Below are positions 1-11,463 of a stretch of 64,000 bases of DNA, one piece after another. The DNA is from Vitis vinifera. Its lineage: Eukaryota > Streptophyta > Magnoliopsida > Vitales > Vitaceae. The notes beneath the pieces are model-generated. The model worked only from the letters and a program-made list of their open reading frames with translations, was not told where the DNA came from and did not search any database. Position numbers and translations under genes: made by a program. Every line of letters starts with the position of its first letter. Within the stretch, counting starts at the first letter, position 1. The stretch is taken from positions 25,053,501 to 25,117,500 of the forward strand of contig NC_081823.1 of NCBI RefSeq assembly GCF_030704535.1, written 5' to 3'.

Positions 1-1375
1 AGGTGATCTTTAACCTTGGATTACCCGTCAAAAGCTCGCAAGAGATAACTAATGAATGTCTCCTAGGAGTCCAAAAGCTTATCAAGTGTTGGCTATTCTA
101 GAAAATCCTACCCTGAAGTCACCTCCCAGAGGCTCGCAAGGGGTAAACTAGTGCATTTCCATGGTTGGGAATCACTTGCCTTACCAAGTGTTGGCCCAGG
201 TGACTCCAAGGTGTTTTAAGTTAACTAAAAACATTGAAATCACTAAAGGATTTCACTTCCTCTTCATTACTAGCTAAAACCACAGAGTTTTGCATTCTTG
301 CACTTGGAACCTTCCCCGGCAACCTTAGCTCCAAGGAATTAGAGGTTTAGTTACTCATTCTCTGGGGAAAACTCCTCAGAGAATTCATAACTTAGAAATA
401 AAATGAAAATACAAAGTGAGAAGGTAAGGCAATAGAAAGAAAAAAGACTTTACTTGCTTACCCAAACGTTTTCAGAAGGAACTCCTCTCTGGGAACAGGC
501 TCCCGAGAGGCATATATATCAAAAAAATATAAAACTAATTGTTACAAAGATATTTGGTCTTTTTACTAACTTAAAAACTAAGGAATCATGTAATTGGTGG
601 TTTACAAGGAGTATTTTGGGATTTAGACAACAAAAATCTAATGGAAAATATCTCCCAATGTCGGTAGCAAGCTTCGGAAGGCTTCAGGAACCATTTCGCA
701 AGAGTAAAATGGTGTCTGCGAAATTTCGCAGACACCCAAGAGGGCTGCGAAATTATTTTGCAAGACCGAGCTATCTTCACAGGGCTGCGAAGTTGGCTTC
801 CACCTTGAGGTTTCCAGCTCCCTTCTCGCGGCATGGTTCGTGCATCGTCAGAAGGAGAAACACCTTACTGTACAAAAGTGCTACGAAATTCTCGCAACAA
901 AAGGCTGATTCCGCAACACTTTAGAGTGATTTACTTGTAATGGCTGCAACTTCTTCGTTTCAATTCCGAATCGCGTACCGTTTAAAGCATTGGATTGTTG
1001 ACTTCCTGAGCTTTGAAATGGTATATAGCATGCATCATTTGGACTTCAGAAAGTGTTCCAAAAGTGGCTGCTACAACCGTCATCAAGAATAGGCTTCATG
1101 GCAGATTCTCTTTGCTTTTTCTCCTTGCAATCCGGATTCACTCTTGGCAATTGAATTCTAAGCTTTGCCCAAGATTCCTCATAGCTCTCCTCAGTCTTGA
1201 CTTGCTTTGGTGATCAAAATACTAACAAAAACACCAAAACTTACACAAAGTGATCAAAATTGCTTTAAAGGATCCTTAACATGCCAATTGAGTTAAAAGG
1301 CCTAAACTACTACTCAAAAGTGTTAAAAAGGATTAATTAAAGCTATCAAATAGCACTTTTTGAGTATTAATCACA
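1..1375 (-). mobile_element. Probable LTR-retrotransposon terminal segment (partial)
   Basis: No convincing coding region is present; the open frames here are short and lack domain signatures. The stretch is rich in TGCGAAATTTCGCAG-type palindromic words around 660-800. Read on the - strand, it begins with a TGTGATTAATACTC-type LTR-like terminus at about 1375. It resembles the long LTR or untranslated part of grape Gypsy-type elements, but that resemblance is from memory. The other terminus lies outside the window, so neither a target duplication nor an LTR pair can be tested. Confidence 0.35.
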
Positions 1376-2604
1376 AGGTTTTACCTAACCTAAGCCTTCT
1401 ATCTTCTCCCACACCACTTGCCTAAAACGTTCAAGCTTTAGCTTTCACCTTTCTTTTTCCAAAAAATATATGGAATCTACTCCAAGTTTTGATCTCGACC
1501 TTTTCTTGAGTCGCACAAGAATAAACTTGGGTTTTAACCCAATATGTTGAATATTAGAGCAATATAAGAGCTAAGATGAAAAAGCACAGTGAATCAATCC
1601 ATTTGGAATAAAGATTTATCACTCAAAATTGATTTTCCATTCAAACCCAATTGATTTTCTCACAAGGAAAACACTCCCTAATTTGGTAAGAAAAACTTAA
1701 AACTCAAAAACAAAGTCTCTCACGGTTGTCCTCATCACTGCTGGAAAGAAAGTTTAAGTACTAGGGTTTTAAAACTCATCCAATGGTTGAGAATAATTTG
1801 GAAAAAGATGAAGGATGCAGATGTGATTACAATTTGATCGATCAAATAAGAATAAAAGAATTGGGTACAACAAAGACTATTACCCATAAGTTCGCTCAAA
1901 AATCGATCCAAAAGATCTAAACACTATGTTTTGAACTCTTTAAACAACCACTCCATTTTTTAATAAAATGGTAAGAGTTTGAAACATATATTGTTGATTA
2001 ATATTTACCATTATCCAACACCTCAAATGCACTCACCATCTCCTCCACTCATCTTCGAGCATGAACAATTTGGAAAAAACAAGTGTTCAAGGGAGAATTT
2101 GAAGAGTATGAGTTAAAAGACAATTAGAATTTTGACCTAGAATTGTCAACATAAAAATGCACTTACAAAGCAAATTTGTCTTGTTTTGATAATTGATGAG
2201 AGAGAATTGAATGTGATAAATAGATGGGAAGTTTCACAAATCCAAGAAAATGGAGCTTAGCATGTCAAGATAAAAATGAATAATGTGCACAAATTAATTA
2301 TATATGCAATATGCTTTTGAGCAAATTAAGATTAACCGATCTCATCTGCCCAGCATCAAGATATATATGCAGTACTCAGTCTTAGAGTTACAAACCAGTA
2401 TATCCAAACTCTACATCGGAATTGTTGTACCCAAAAATTCGAAATGTATTTATATGTGTATTGAAAGAAAAGATCCCCAATAATGAAAAAGAGGAAATCA
2501 TAGTAGTGGTGAAGGATCCCTTACTCTTCATACTGAAGAAGAAAACAAGAAAAAATGCCACAAGTGGTGAGGTCTTAACCTAAAAAATATTTAATGTTTT
2601 CGCA
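1376..2604. other. Intergenic DNA, no gene recognised
   Basis: The composition is AT-rich with only short, unsupported open frames. No RNA gene, domain or repeat boundary was recognised. It may be further internal sequence of the element to its left. Confidence 0.5.
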
Positions 2605-3450
2605 AACGTATCGGTCATTAAATCAAAAAAGTTATCGATTATAATTCAGTGGTCCAATTAGTGGTTGAATCACGGTGGAATTGATGATGTCATAAATATA
2701 TAGTTTATATATTATTAAAATTTAAAATAACAAAAAAATAATATATATATATATATAAATATAATATGTGTATAAATTAAAAATCAATAATATTAAATTT
2801 TTTATTTTGATATTATTAAATATAAGTATAAATACATTCATATTTTGAATTTTATTAAATAAAATATGTATAACATTTAAATGTGAATATATTCAAAAGG
2901 AAAGAAAATTTGATTATCAAAGTTTAACTAATTTTATAATTTTATAAAATATTATATTATTTTTATTTAATATTATAAATCTTTTTAGAAACATATACAT
3001 TTTTTTTTCATTTGTCGTGTTAAGCAACAAAGTGCATGCAGCTAAGTGGTAGTCCATGTCCTTCTCTCTCAGTTAGAGGTCTACAACTCAAATCCTCCAG
3101 GGGCCCTTATATACATAACTTACCCCACATCAGATGTGGATAAGAAAAAAACAAGGCCCTTGGGCTAGGCTTTTGCCTATTACCATTTAATTTGGGCCTC
3201 TTGGAATAAAAAAGAAGGAAAGTTGGTTTTAAATTGGGCCCATTTAATAAAAGAAGACCAGGGATCGAACCGTTCGATTCATGTGGAACCGCTGGTCCAA
3301 ACGGTTCACTCTTCAATGGCTCGAAGAACGAAAAGTCCACTGGTTGGACCCAATTTAATGAAAGAAGAGCAGGGACTGAACTATTCCATTCATGTGGAAT
3401 TTTTCCCTTCTTTTTCCCACCAAAGCTTGAATATTTACAAGGCGATAATT
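2605..3450. mobile_element. Non-autonomous repeat element, family copy A
   Basis: The left part (about 2605-2700, with words such as CGGTCATTAAATCA, GTGGTTGAATCACGG and GATGTCATAAATATATA) aligns by eye to the reverse complement of 9490-9600. The two places are therefore ends of one repeat family in opposite orientation. The centre is (AT)-rich, with a run near 2740. Both copies also carry a CCCACATC/GATGTGG word. No transposase coding sequence was seen. The superfamily is not resolved and the right boundary is approximate. Confidence 0.4.
3236..3399. repeat. Diverged direct duplication, about 52 bp at 111-bp spacing
   Basis: A segment at 3236-3288 recurs at 3347-3399 with several substitutions. 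Both copies run from a GGCCCATTTAAT/GACCCAATTTAAT start through AAAGAAGA and CAGGGA to CATTCATGTGGAA or CGATTCATGTGGAA. Confidence 0.6.
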
Positions 3451-4502
3451 AAATAATTGTTAAAAAAATCTTAAATTGTATTTGTTTTTTTACTTAATTC
3501 TAAATAAAACTTTAATATTCAATAACATTAAATATTAAACTATTTGTTTTTGTAATATTTTATTTCTATTAAATATTAAAAGGTAAAGAGAAATCAATAT
3601 ATTATTTTTTTTATTTTAAAAAATTAAATATTTTGACTTTTTTTATTCAATAAAAAAATTATAATAAATCATGAAAAAATAAAAAAAACAAATTACTTAA
3701 AATTTGAAAACAAATTATTTTCAATAAAAAGCTAAAAAAATAAACACAGTCTTAGTTTCTTATCATACGAAGTAATGAATTAAATATGGTGGGTAGTAGA
3801 TGGATCAGCTTTATAATCTCAAGTTTGAAAGGGTTTTTGCAGGGGGGCTGCTTGAAAAGTTGGGAAGCCATTGAAAAGGAAATCCATAGCTCTAGCATAG
3901 AGTGACTTGACAACATCATGTGGTGTACATCTGCCACGTTACTTAATTTTTATTTCATTTATTTTATTGGCTACGAAAATGCTACAACACTGAGAAGGTT
4001 TGAAGTTATCATTTCCCTGTCACGATTGCATTACTGTTTTACTAAATAATTGACTTTTTTACCTTAATCAATCACTAACATTTGACCTGGGGTTGGTATT
4101 AGGCCAGAAAATTAATGTAGAAAATTAGAAATTGTTGAAAATTTGCAGTCATCTAGAAGGGACCAAAGTGAGACAACATACAACGAAGCAAAAAAACAAA
4201 ACAACAAATTCAATAAACAGTCCACAAAATCATCTTACCATTTGCTTGCTTTCTCATTGTATTTTACAGAACCTAATTTTATTTTATTTTTACGGTTCGC
4301 CGTCCAATCACTGGTTCGGACGGCTTGTAATCGGTTCAATTAATTGCCCAACGGTTTAATAGGGAGGACAGAATTGAAAAGTCCACCAATTGAAAGCAAT
4401 GAGCTTATTATTGAATAAGAATTTTAAAAAAAAATTCAACCGTTGATTTCTCAGTCTTATGGTTGAAAACAGGGAGCTGATATTCTATTGAATATCTAAT
4501 AT
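3451..4502. other. AT-rich intergenic DNA
   Basis: No gene is recognised. Around 4290-4330 there is a short GGTTCGCCGTCC / GGTTCGGACGG pair that could be a terminus of a small repeat, but no partner end was found. Confidence 0.5.
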
Positions 4503-4640
4503 CTTAATTCAAAGGATAGAAAACTTAGCAGTGGAGCTCAAGAATTTGAAAAAATTATGCTGACACATAACATGAATTAACTTCAACCACTTCCATTTCA
4601 AACAAGTGTATGAACCTGGTCCAAGTATCCCCTGTACTGA
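4503..4640 (+). pseudogene. Relic fragment of CNL leucine-rich-repeat sequence
   Basis: Bases 4527-4605 match the LRR part of the downstream CNL gene at about 6662-6756: both read AAAAC, then CAGTGGAGCTCAA, AATTTGAAAAA, TGAATTNACTTCAACCACT and CCATNNCAAA. Bases about 4611-4640 (TGAACCTGGTCCAAGTATCCCC) match 6965-6990. The roughly 200 bases that separate these blocks in the intact gene are missing here. The fragment has stop codons and no open frame. It is an internally deleted remnant of a CNL paralogue, or of an incomplete local duplication, lying about 230 bp upstream of the intact gene's start codon. Confidence 0.75.
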
Positions 4641-4739
4641 ACTTGACAAAAACACTAGGAGAAAGGGAAAAACGTTTTTGGTAGCCCTGGTGGGGCCTGA
4701 CCTAAAAATAATGCGTATGAAATTAAACATTTGACATTA

Positions 4740-4748
4740 TTATATATT
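4740..4748 (+). promoter_or_regulatory. Possible TATA box of the first CNL gene
   Basis: A TATATATTC word lies about 130 bp upstream of the CNL start codon, in otherwise mixed sequence. This is a position-and-motif guess only. Confidence 0.3.
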
Positions 4749-4874
4749 CAGCGCATCTCTGATTTTCCATGGTTACTTTTCTCCGGCATTCTTCACCCCT
4801 GACCTCTCAGACCCATCAACTGTTTTACTATTCTGATTTCCTCTTTGCTTTCAATTCTAACCCTTGTCTTGGCC

Positions 4875-7800
4875 ATGGATTGTGTGACTCCAATCTTGGA
4901 TGTTGCCACTCGCTTATGGACTTGCACTGCCAAGCGTATTGTTTACATCCGCCGTCTCCCCCGAAATCTCAAAATCTTGAGAACTGCAATGGAGGAACTC
5001 GGGAGCGTTTATGAAGATGTGATTGAAAGGGTGGAAAGTGAAGAGAAACTTCAGAAGAAGCGTACTCGTGCAGTGGAAGGCTGGATCCGCAGTGTAGAAG
5101 CCATGGAAAAAGAAATTAAGGAAATATTGGAAGAAGGTGATGAAGAAGTCCAGAATAAATGTCTCGGAACCTGTTGTCCCAGAGACTCTTACGCCAGTTA
5201 CAAGCTTGGGAAGAGGGTATCTAGAAAGATTCGGGCTGTGGCTGCACTACGAAGCAAAGCAAATCATTTCCACGAGGTAGCTGTCCCTTTGCCTAGTCCT
5301 CCGGTGATTGAGAGGCCTTCGGAAAAGACAGTAGGCTTAGATTCACCTTTTCTTGAGGTCTGGAGATGGCTCCAAGATGAACAAGTCAGAACCATTGGAA
5401 TATACGGAATGGGGGGTGTGGGGAAAACTGCTCTCTTGAAGAAAATCAACAACAAGTTCCTTCAACCTAGCCATGATTTTGATGTTGTGATCTGGGTTGT
5501 CGTCTCCAAACCAACAAACTTGCAAAGGGTCCATGAAACACTTCGGAACAAATTGGAGATTCCAGATGGTAGATGGAAAAATAGGAGCGAGGATGAAAAG
5601 GCTGCAGAAATATTCGCTGTCCTGAAAACCAAGAAATTTGTGCTCTTGTTAGATGATATATGGGAGCCCCTTGATCTCTTGAAAGTGGGAATTCCCCTTT
5701 CGACTGTTGGGAATAAGTCCAAAATAGTATTCACAACAAGATCTGCAGATGTGTGTCGTGATATGGAAGCTCAGAATAGCATTAAAGTGGAGTGCTTGGC
5801 TTGGGAGGAAGCCCTTACTTTGTTTTGGGCCAAGGTAGGAGAAGACGCTTTAAATTCTCATCCAGATATACCAAAGCTATCGGAAATTGTTGTCGGGGAG
5901 TGCAAAGGCCTGCCGCTTGCTCTCATTATCATCGGTCGGGCAATGGCAGGGGCAAGAACACCTGAAGACTGGGAGAAAAAAATAAAAATGTTGAAGAATT
6001 ATCCGGCAAAGTTTCCAGGTATGGGGGATAGTTTGTTTCCAGTTTTGGCATTCAGTTACGATAGCCTACCTGATGAAGCTGTCAAATCTTGTTTCCTGTA
6101 TTGCTCTTTATTTCCGGAGGATTATGAAATTTCTCCTCAACATCTTATCGAACTTTGGCTCGGGGAGGGGTTTCTGGATGAATATGACGGCATACGAGAA
6201 GCAAGAAATCAAGGAGAAGAAATTATCGAAAGGTTAAAGGACGTGTGTCTATTGGAAAATGGCAGATCCCAAAAACAAGAATATTTGAAGATGCATGATG
6301 TTATTCGCGATATGGCGCTATGGTTAGCATCTGAGAATGGGAAGAAGAAGAACAAATTTGTGGTAAAAGACCAAGTTGGATTGATTAGAGCACATGAAGT
6401 TGAGAAATGGAATGAGACACAGAGGATATCATTATGGGAAAGTAGAATTGAAGAACTTAGGGAACCGCCATGTTTCCCCAATATTGAGACCTTCTCTGCA
6501 TCAGGTAAGTGCATCAAGTCGTTTCCAAGTGGTTTCTTTGCATACATGCCTATCATAAGAGTTTTGGACTTGTCAAACAATTATGAACTTATTGAATTAC
6601 CTGTGGAGATCGGCAACTTAGTTAATTTGCAATACCTTAATTTGTCAAGAACAAGTATAGAAAACATACCAGTGGAGCTCAAAAATTTGAAAAATCTCAA
6701 GTACTTGATATTGGATAATATGAATTCACTTCAACCACTCCCATCACAAATGCTATCAGTCCTTTCCTCTCTGCAATTGTTCAGTATGTTCAACTCACCC
6801 TATAAGGGAGATCATAGAACCCTTTTAGAGGATTTAGAGCAGTTGGAATACATCAATGATATATCCATTGACCTTACAACTGTCTTCTCCGCCCAAGCCT
6901 TATTCAACTCCCACAAGTTGCAAAGCTCCACAAGACGGCTACGATTATTTAACTGCAAGAATCTGAACTTGGTCCAACTATCCCCTTACATAGAGATGCT
7001 TCATATATCCTTCTGTCACGCATTTAAAGATGTGCAAATCAGTTTGGAAAAGGAGGTGCTGCATTCAAAATTCCCAAGGCACGGGCATTGCTTGTACCAC
7101 CTTTGCCATGTAAATATATCTTGGTGTAGTAAATTGTTGAACTTGACCTGGCTTATTTATGCTCCAAACCTTAAGTTTCTATCGATTGATGACTGTGGGT
7201 CATTGGAAGAAGTGGTTGAAATCGAAAAGAGCGAAGTTTCAGAACTTGAACTGAATTTCGACCTTTTTTCAAGACTGGTATCTCTCACTTTGATTAATCT
7301 ACCAAAACTAAGGAGTATATGTAGATGGCGGCAGTCCTTTCCTTCCTTGAGAGAAATCACTGTGCTTGGGTGTCCAAGAATAAGGAAGCTGCCATTTGAT
7401 TCCGACACCGGAACTAGTAAGAATTTAGAGAAAATCATTGGAGAACAAGAATGGTGGGATGGCTTGGAGTGGGAGGACAAAACCATTATGCACAGTCTCA
7501 CTCCATATTTTCGAACAACGCAAAGCTCAAAAAGACTAGAGTTCCCATTCATCCCATTACAGGTAATTTCTTCTTCTTTTTTCCTTCCTTTTTATAAATA
7601 ATTATATTTTTAATTTATAATTTATAATATTAATATGGCCAGGACAACAAGTGCATTGTGATTGTTTTGAGTCGGTCTCTAAAAATATTATTTTAAATTT
7701 TCAAATATTTTAGAATAATAGTTTTGAGCATGTGATCTCATTCATCCAAAGACATATTTGCAAGAAGGTAATATCGTCTAGCTCATATATGCAGTTTGTA

Positions 7801-8375
7801 TTTGATATAATATTTTTTTATCCATAATTTATATTTAGAATATTGTATGTTTTGAATCCATAATGCATTTGGTTATCAAGTTTATTAGGCGATTAATTTA
7901 CAATGATTTTACTTTGTCTATATCATATATAATCAAAAACTCTAATGTTATGTTTCGTTCCGAAAAGTACTAAAGAAAAAATGTTAAGGGAAATGAATTT
8001 TTTGTGTTTGATTGTATTGTAAAAAAATAAAAATAAATTTGTATTAAATATAATTAAGATTAGTTAAAAAACTATACGTTTTCGAATTATTTAATCTTTA
8101 TCTTGAAGAGTTAAAATAAATTAAATGAATTTAAAAAAACATATGAAAATAATTTATTAATTTTAAATTTAGCTTTTATTTTTCTTTATTTATTTTTTCT
8201 TTTTTTCTATTTTTTATTTTAATTACAAGAAAACTTTCAATAATAGTAATAAGCAAAATAATCAGTTGTGGTTCTGATTGTTATTTATTTATTTCTACAG
8301 GACAGGCATATTTCAAGATTCCCAAGATGTATTTCAAGATTCTTACAAGCTCCTTTTGGCCACATGGATGTTTGA
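4875..8375 (+). CDS. CC-NB-ARC-LRR (CNL) disease-resistance protein, RPS5-like
   Basis: This is a predicted intracellular immune receptor that binds ATP/ADP and triggers defence when a pathogen effector is sensed; the effector is unknown. The start is the ATG of MDCVTPILDVATRLW; the frame is open upstream to a TTG at 4845, which is not a plausible plant start. Residues 1-150 are the coiled-coil region. The NB-ARC shows the P-loop GMGGVGKT (178-185), kinase-2 LLLDDIW (257-263), FTTRS (286-290), GLPLAL (345-350), CFLYCSLFPEDYEI (406-419) and an intact MHD (473-475). LRRs follow from about 530. An intron (CAG|GTAATT at 7562; CTACAG| at 8300) leaves exons 4875-7562 and 8301-8375 and a 920-aa product. 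Unspliced, the frame stops at 7601 (908 aa). The second CNL has a related sequence after a 3' acceptor at the matching place, which supports splicing. No frameshift or missing motif was seen, so it is probably functional. Confidence 0.9.
7946..8230. repeat. Degenerate Tourist-like MITE copy in the CNL intron
   Basis: It starts with TGTTATGTTTCGTTCCG after a TAA, resembling the ends of the two better-preserved MITEs at 10055 and 33007. The body is A/T-rich, with AAAAGTACTAAAG and ATTTTTTCTTT tracts like those copies. The right end could not be fixed. It lies inside the proposed last intron of the first CNL gene. Confidence 0.4.
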
Positions 8376-8539
8376 TTATGTACTAACATATTTCTTATTG
8401 AGTATTTCTTATTTGTGAGTATGCATATTTGTGGATTGTCAATTGTATCAGCAAGAAAAACTCAAATTTATGATAACCTTTTGTTCATATATTGCATATC
8501 CAAGGTTTTAGTTTGTAGGGTTTGATATTGTCTTTAGTA

Positions 8540-9606
8540 TAGTTTTAATCGGACCGAATCGTGCCCATCCGATCCAATCACCTTAATTAAATTGTTCTTG
8601 AATCAAATCGAAATTGAACTATTAAAACCGACATTCAAACCACATGAATCCAACAGTTCTCCAAGAACTACTCACGCTCGTTTTTTCCAAAATTTTTAAA
8701 AATTTGACTGCCTTATAATTGGAGTCATTGGACTAATTGCTTCTAAACCATGAGGATAACAGATCATGCCTCAATGGGCCTTTTACTTCTTGCCCATAAG
8801 CTTTTGTTTACTGCATCAGTGTTCATTTATAGCCTTTCCGATGTGGGATTTGTGTAGGGAGTGGAAAAAATTGTTTGCCCAAAGACTCGACCCTTGGACC
8901 TCAGGTTATAAAAGATTCATGAAAACCATTAAGATTTGGAAGCATCATGTTAGTCATTACTGTAAAACAAAAAATAGTAAAGTAATGAAAATTTTTATTG
9001 TTTACAACTGTTAAATAATCACACTTTTGCATAATAATATTTATGAAAATAATATAATATTTTAAAATTTATAAAATAATAAGATATACAATTTTGGACA
9101 TATCTTTTTTCTTTAAGATAACATATGTGATTTACTTAATGAAATGTAAAATATTAATATATTTATATTTATTCTTACTATTTAATTTGATAACATCAAA
9201 TATAGAGAATGAATTATTATTACTTTTTAATCTTAATTTTTTTATAAATAATGTAATTTTATATAATTTATAAATAAAATATAAAATAATAAGATATACT
9301 ACATATAGATAAAATTAAATATTATAATTTTTCTTTAAAATATTATATGTGTTTTATTGAATAAAATTTAATATATTAATATATTTTTATTTATCCTTGC
9401 CATTTAATTTAATAACATCAAATATAAACAATGAATTATTATTATTTTTTTAATCTTAATTCTTTATAAATAATTTTAATTTTATATAATATATAAATAT
9501 ATATTTATTACGTCACCGGTTCGACCACGGTTCAACCACCAATCCAATCTGTGACTCGTGAACCAATAATTTTTCTGGTTCAATGACCGGTCTAATTCTA
9601 AAAGCA
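8540..9606. mobile_element. Non-autonomous repeat element, family copy B
   Basis: The left end reads AGTTTTAATCGGACCG. The right end, on the reverse strand, reads TTTAGAATTAGACCGGTC, giving weakly similar inverted termini. The right 110 bases match the reverse complement of copy A near 2605. The interior is AT-rich with several near-repeated lines (for example around 9170-9260 and 9400-9470). There is no transposase frame and the class is uncertain. Confidence 0.4.
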
Positions 9607-9872
9607 TTAATCTTTAGTTAATTTATTTTTTTCATTTCACTATGATTTCATTTAGCAGTAAGGTAGCTAACAAACTATGGAGAGTGTTAGGTTTGAAAGG
9701 ATGTCTCTTCTTTGAAAATGATGATTAGAGGAATAATTCCAATATTGTAGTTGGCTTATGAATTGTCTTAACCTCTAAATTTAGCGTGTTTAGGATTTGA
9801 TGTTGTCCGCACATGATTGTGTTGGCTTATGATTTAATGTTGACTCAAAGAGCAAATTGAGATGTAAAGTCC
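9607..9872. other. Intergenic DNA
   Basis: Nothing was recognised in this short interval between two repeats. Confidence 0.5.
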
Positions 9873-10640
9873 ATTTAACAGTGATTCTAGTAAGTGTTTC
9901 TAACCTCAAAAGTGTTTTGAAAAAAAAGTTAGGTATTTGACAAAATTTAGGAAACACTTTTAAAAACCTAAAATATCACTTGTAGTATTGAAAAATCACT
10001 TATAGTGTTTTTTGGATAAACACCTCATTTGTGATTCTCCTAAAAGCACTTTTAGGTTATGTTTAGTTCCCCAAAAGTTTGAGAAAAAATGAAAAGTAAA
10101 GAAAAATAAAAATAAAAATAGATTCAAAGTGAGTTATTTTTATTTATTATTTTATACTTTTTTTTCACATATTTAAATCTTTTACATGAACATTAAATAA
10201 TTAAAAAATATATAAATTTCTTAATAATTTTAATTATATTTGATTTTTTATCGTATTTTCCATAATAAAATCAAATATAAGAAAATTATTTTCTTCAATA
10301 TTTTTTTCCCTAGTACGTTCCGTAAATCAAATATAGTCTTAAATAAAACACTTCCACTTAAAACGTTTGGAGTAGAAACACTATCATTCACATAACCATT
10401 TTATAATAATTCTAAAACCTATTTCCAACATTAAAAATATTTTTAAGGAAATTTTTTATTTTATGAAAAATAGGCATTTTGCAAGATTTTCAAAATATGA
10501 AAATCACTTTTCAATATCTGAAAAGCACCTTTCACTGATTTTTAGGAAAGCACTTTTCAATCATTGAAAAGTGATTCTTTGAAAAAACACTTTAAAAAAT
10601 TTTGAACCTACCGAAAATATCCCTGCGTGATTCCTGATAC
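9873..10640. repeat. AGTGTTTTT-type MITE-like repeat, interrupted by a Tourist-like MITE
   Basis: Words such as AAGTGTTT, TTTGACAAAATTTA, ATCACTTATAGTG and AAACACTTCCACTTAAAA align with 44545-44785. In that copy the two halves are contiguous, which makes it the empty site for the MITE at 10055-10338. Confidence 0.6.
10055..10338. mobile_element. Tourist-like (PIF/Harbinger) MITE, TTA target duplication
   Basis: The termini are GGTTATGTTTAGTTCCCC on the left and an imperfect inverted copy ending in AAATCAAATATAGTC on the right. TTA flanks both sides (10052-10054 and 10339-10341), as expected of Harbinger-type target duplications. It is AT-rich and non-coding, 284 bp long. The related repeat at about 44720 lacks it. 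Confidence 0.75.
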
Positions 10641-11304
10641 CCCTATCCAAGGACGCCCTCCTTTACTCTTCTCTCAACTCTCCACTACTCAGAAGGTACA
10701 CTTCAAACTCTATAGATCAATTTTGGTTGCCTTTATAGAGGATTTGGCGAGCTCTCTTAATCTCTAAAATTTTATCTTCTCTACAAATTTCAATTTCCAA
10801 TCAAGTTTTAAGCATTCAAATTAATCTCACAACAAAAAAATATAAAAAAAAAAAAAACTACCTCATAATCCATTTGCCCTATTTTCTTTTAGATCATTTT
10901 TCTCAAATTTGATTATTTATTTCCTTTTTCTTTTTCTTTTTTTTTTTGTTTTTTTTTTAATCATTATTTATACATTTCTTTTTGTTTTCCTATCCATTAA
11001 TTTATTTTTATTTTTTGAAAATTTTGTTGTTTTCTTTTGTGTTCTTGAACTCCTCTCCTCCTCTTATTGAAGACTCCAAGGCCAAGCTCCTTTCAATAAA
11101 GGAAATGAAATACATAAAACACATTACAAGTGATTTTACATCTCAAATTCATCCCATGTGGAAGATGTAATAACACTTAGAAAAGCAAGCAATCCCTTAG
11201 CTAACTCATCTGAATTCATAATCTACTTTTGGTACATATAATATTTAATTTGTGCAATAACTGGTATGTGTAACCTGTATAAATTCATACAATCAATCCA
11301 AGAA
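10641..11304. other. Intergenic DNA left of the Copia element
   Basis: Pyrimidine-rich sequence (10650-10700) is followed by long T and A tracts (10840-10960). No gene was recognised. Confidence 0.5.
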
Positions 11305-11463
11305 TATTAGTAATCGGAATCTTCACTATCAGTTTGTCACTCTGTTCTACTGATATGTTTTTGTCCGAGCCTCCTATATATAGTATACTAAAGTCAGTCT
11401 TTTAGGATGAATGAGAACAATATTTTTCTCATATTTTCTCTTATTCCTATCTCATTCCTAATA
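11305..11463 (+). repeat. 5' LTR of the decayed Copia element
   Basis: It is 159 bp long and contains the promoter-like CCTATATATAGTATAC. It matches the right LTR apart from substitutions and a missing duplicated block. Confidence 0.88.

Noticed and set aside
454..924. 156-aa + strand frame near the left edge
   Set aside because: It lies in probable LTR sequence, has no start context or domain, and contains palindromic repeat words.
4845..4874. Ten extra N-terminal codons in frame before the CNL ATG
   Set aside because: They begin with TTG, not a credible plant start; the ATG at 4875 aligns exactly with the start of the second CNL.
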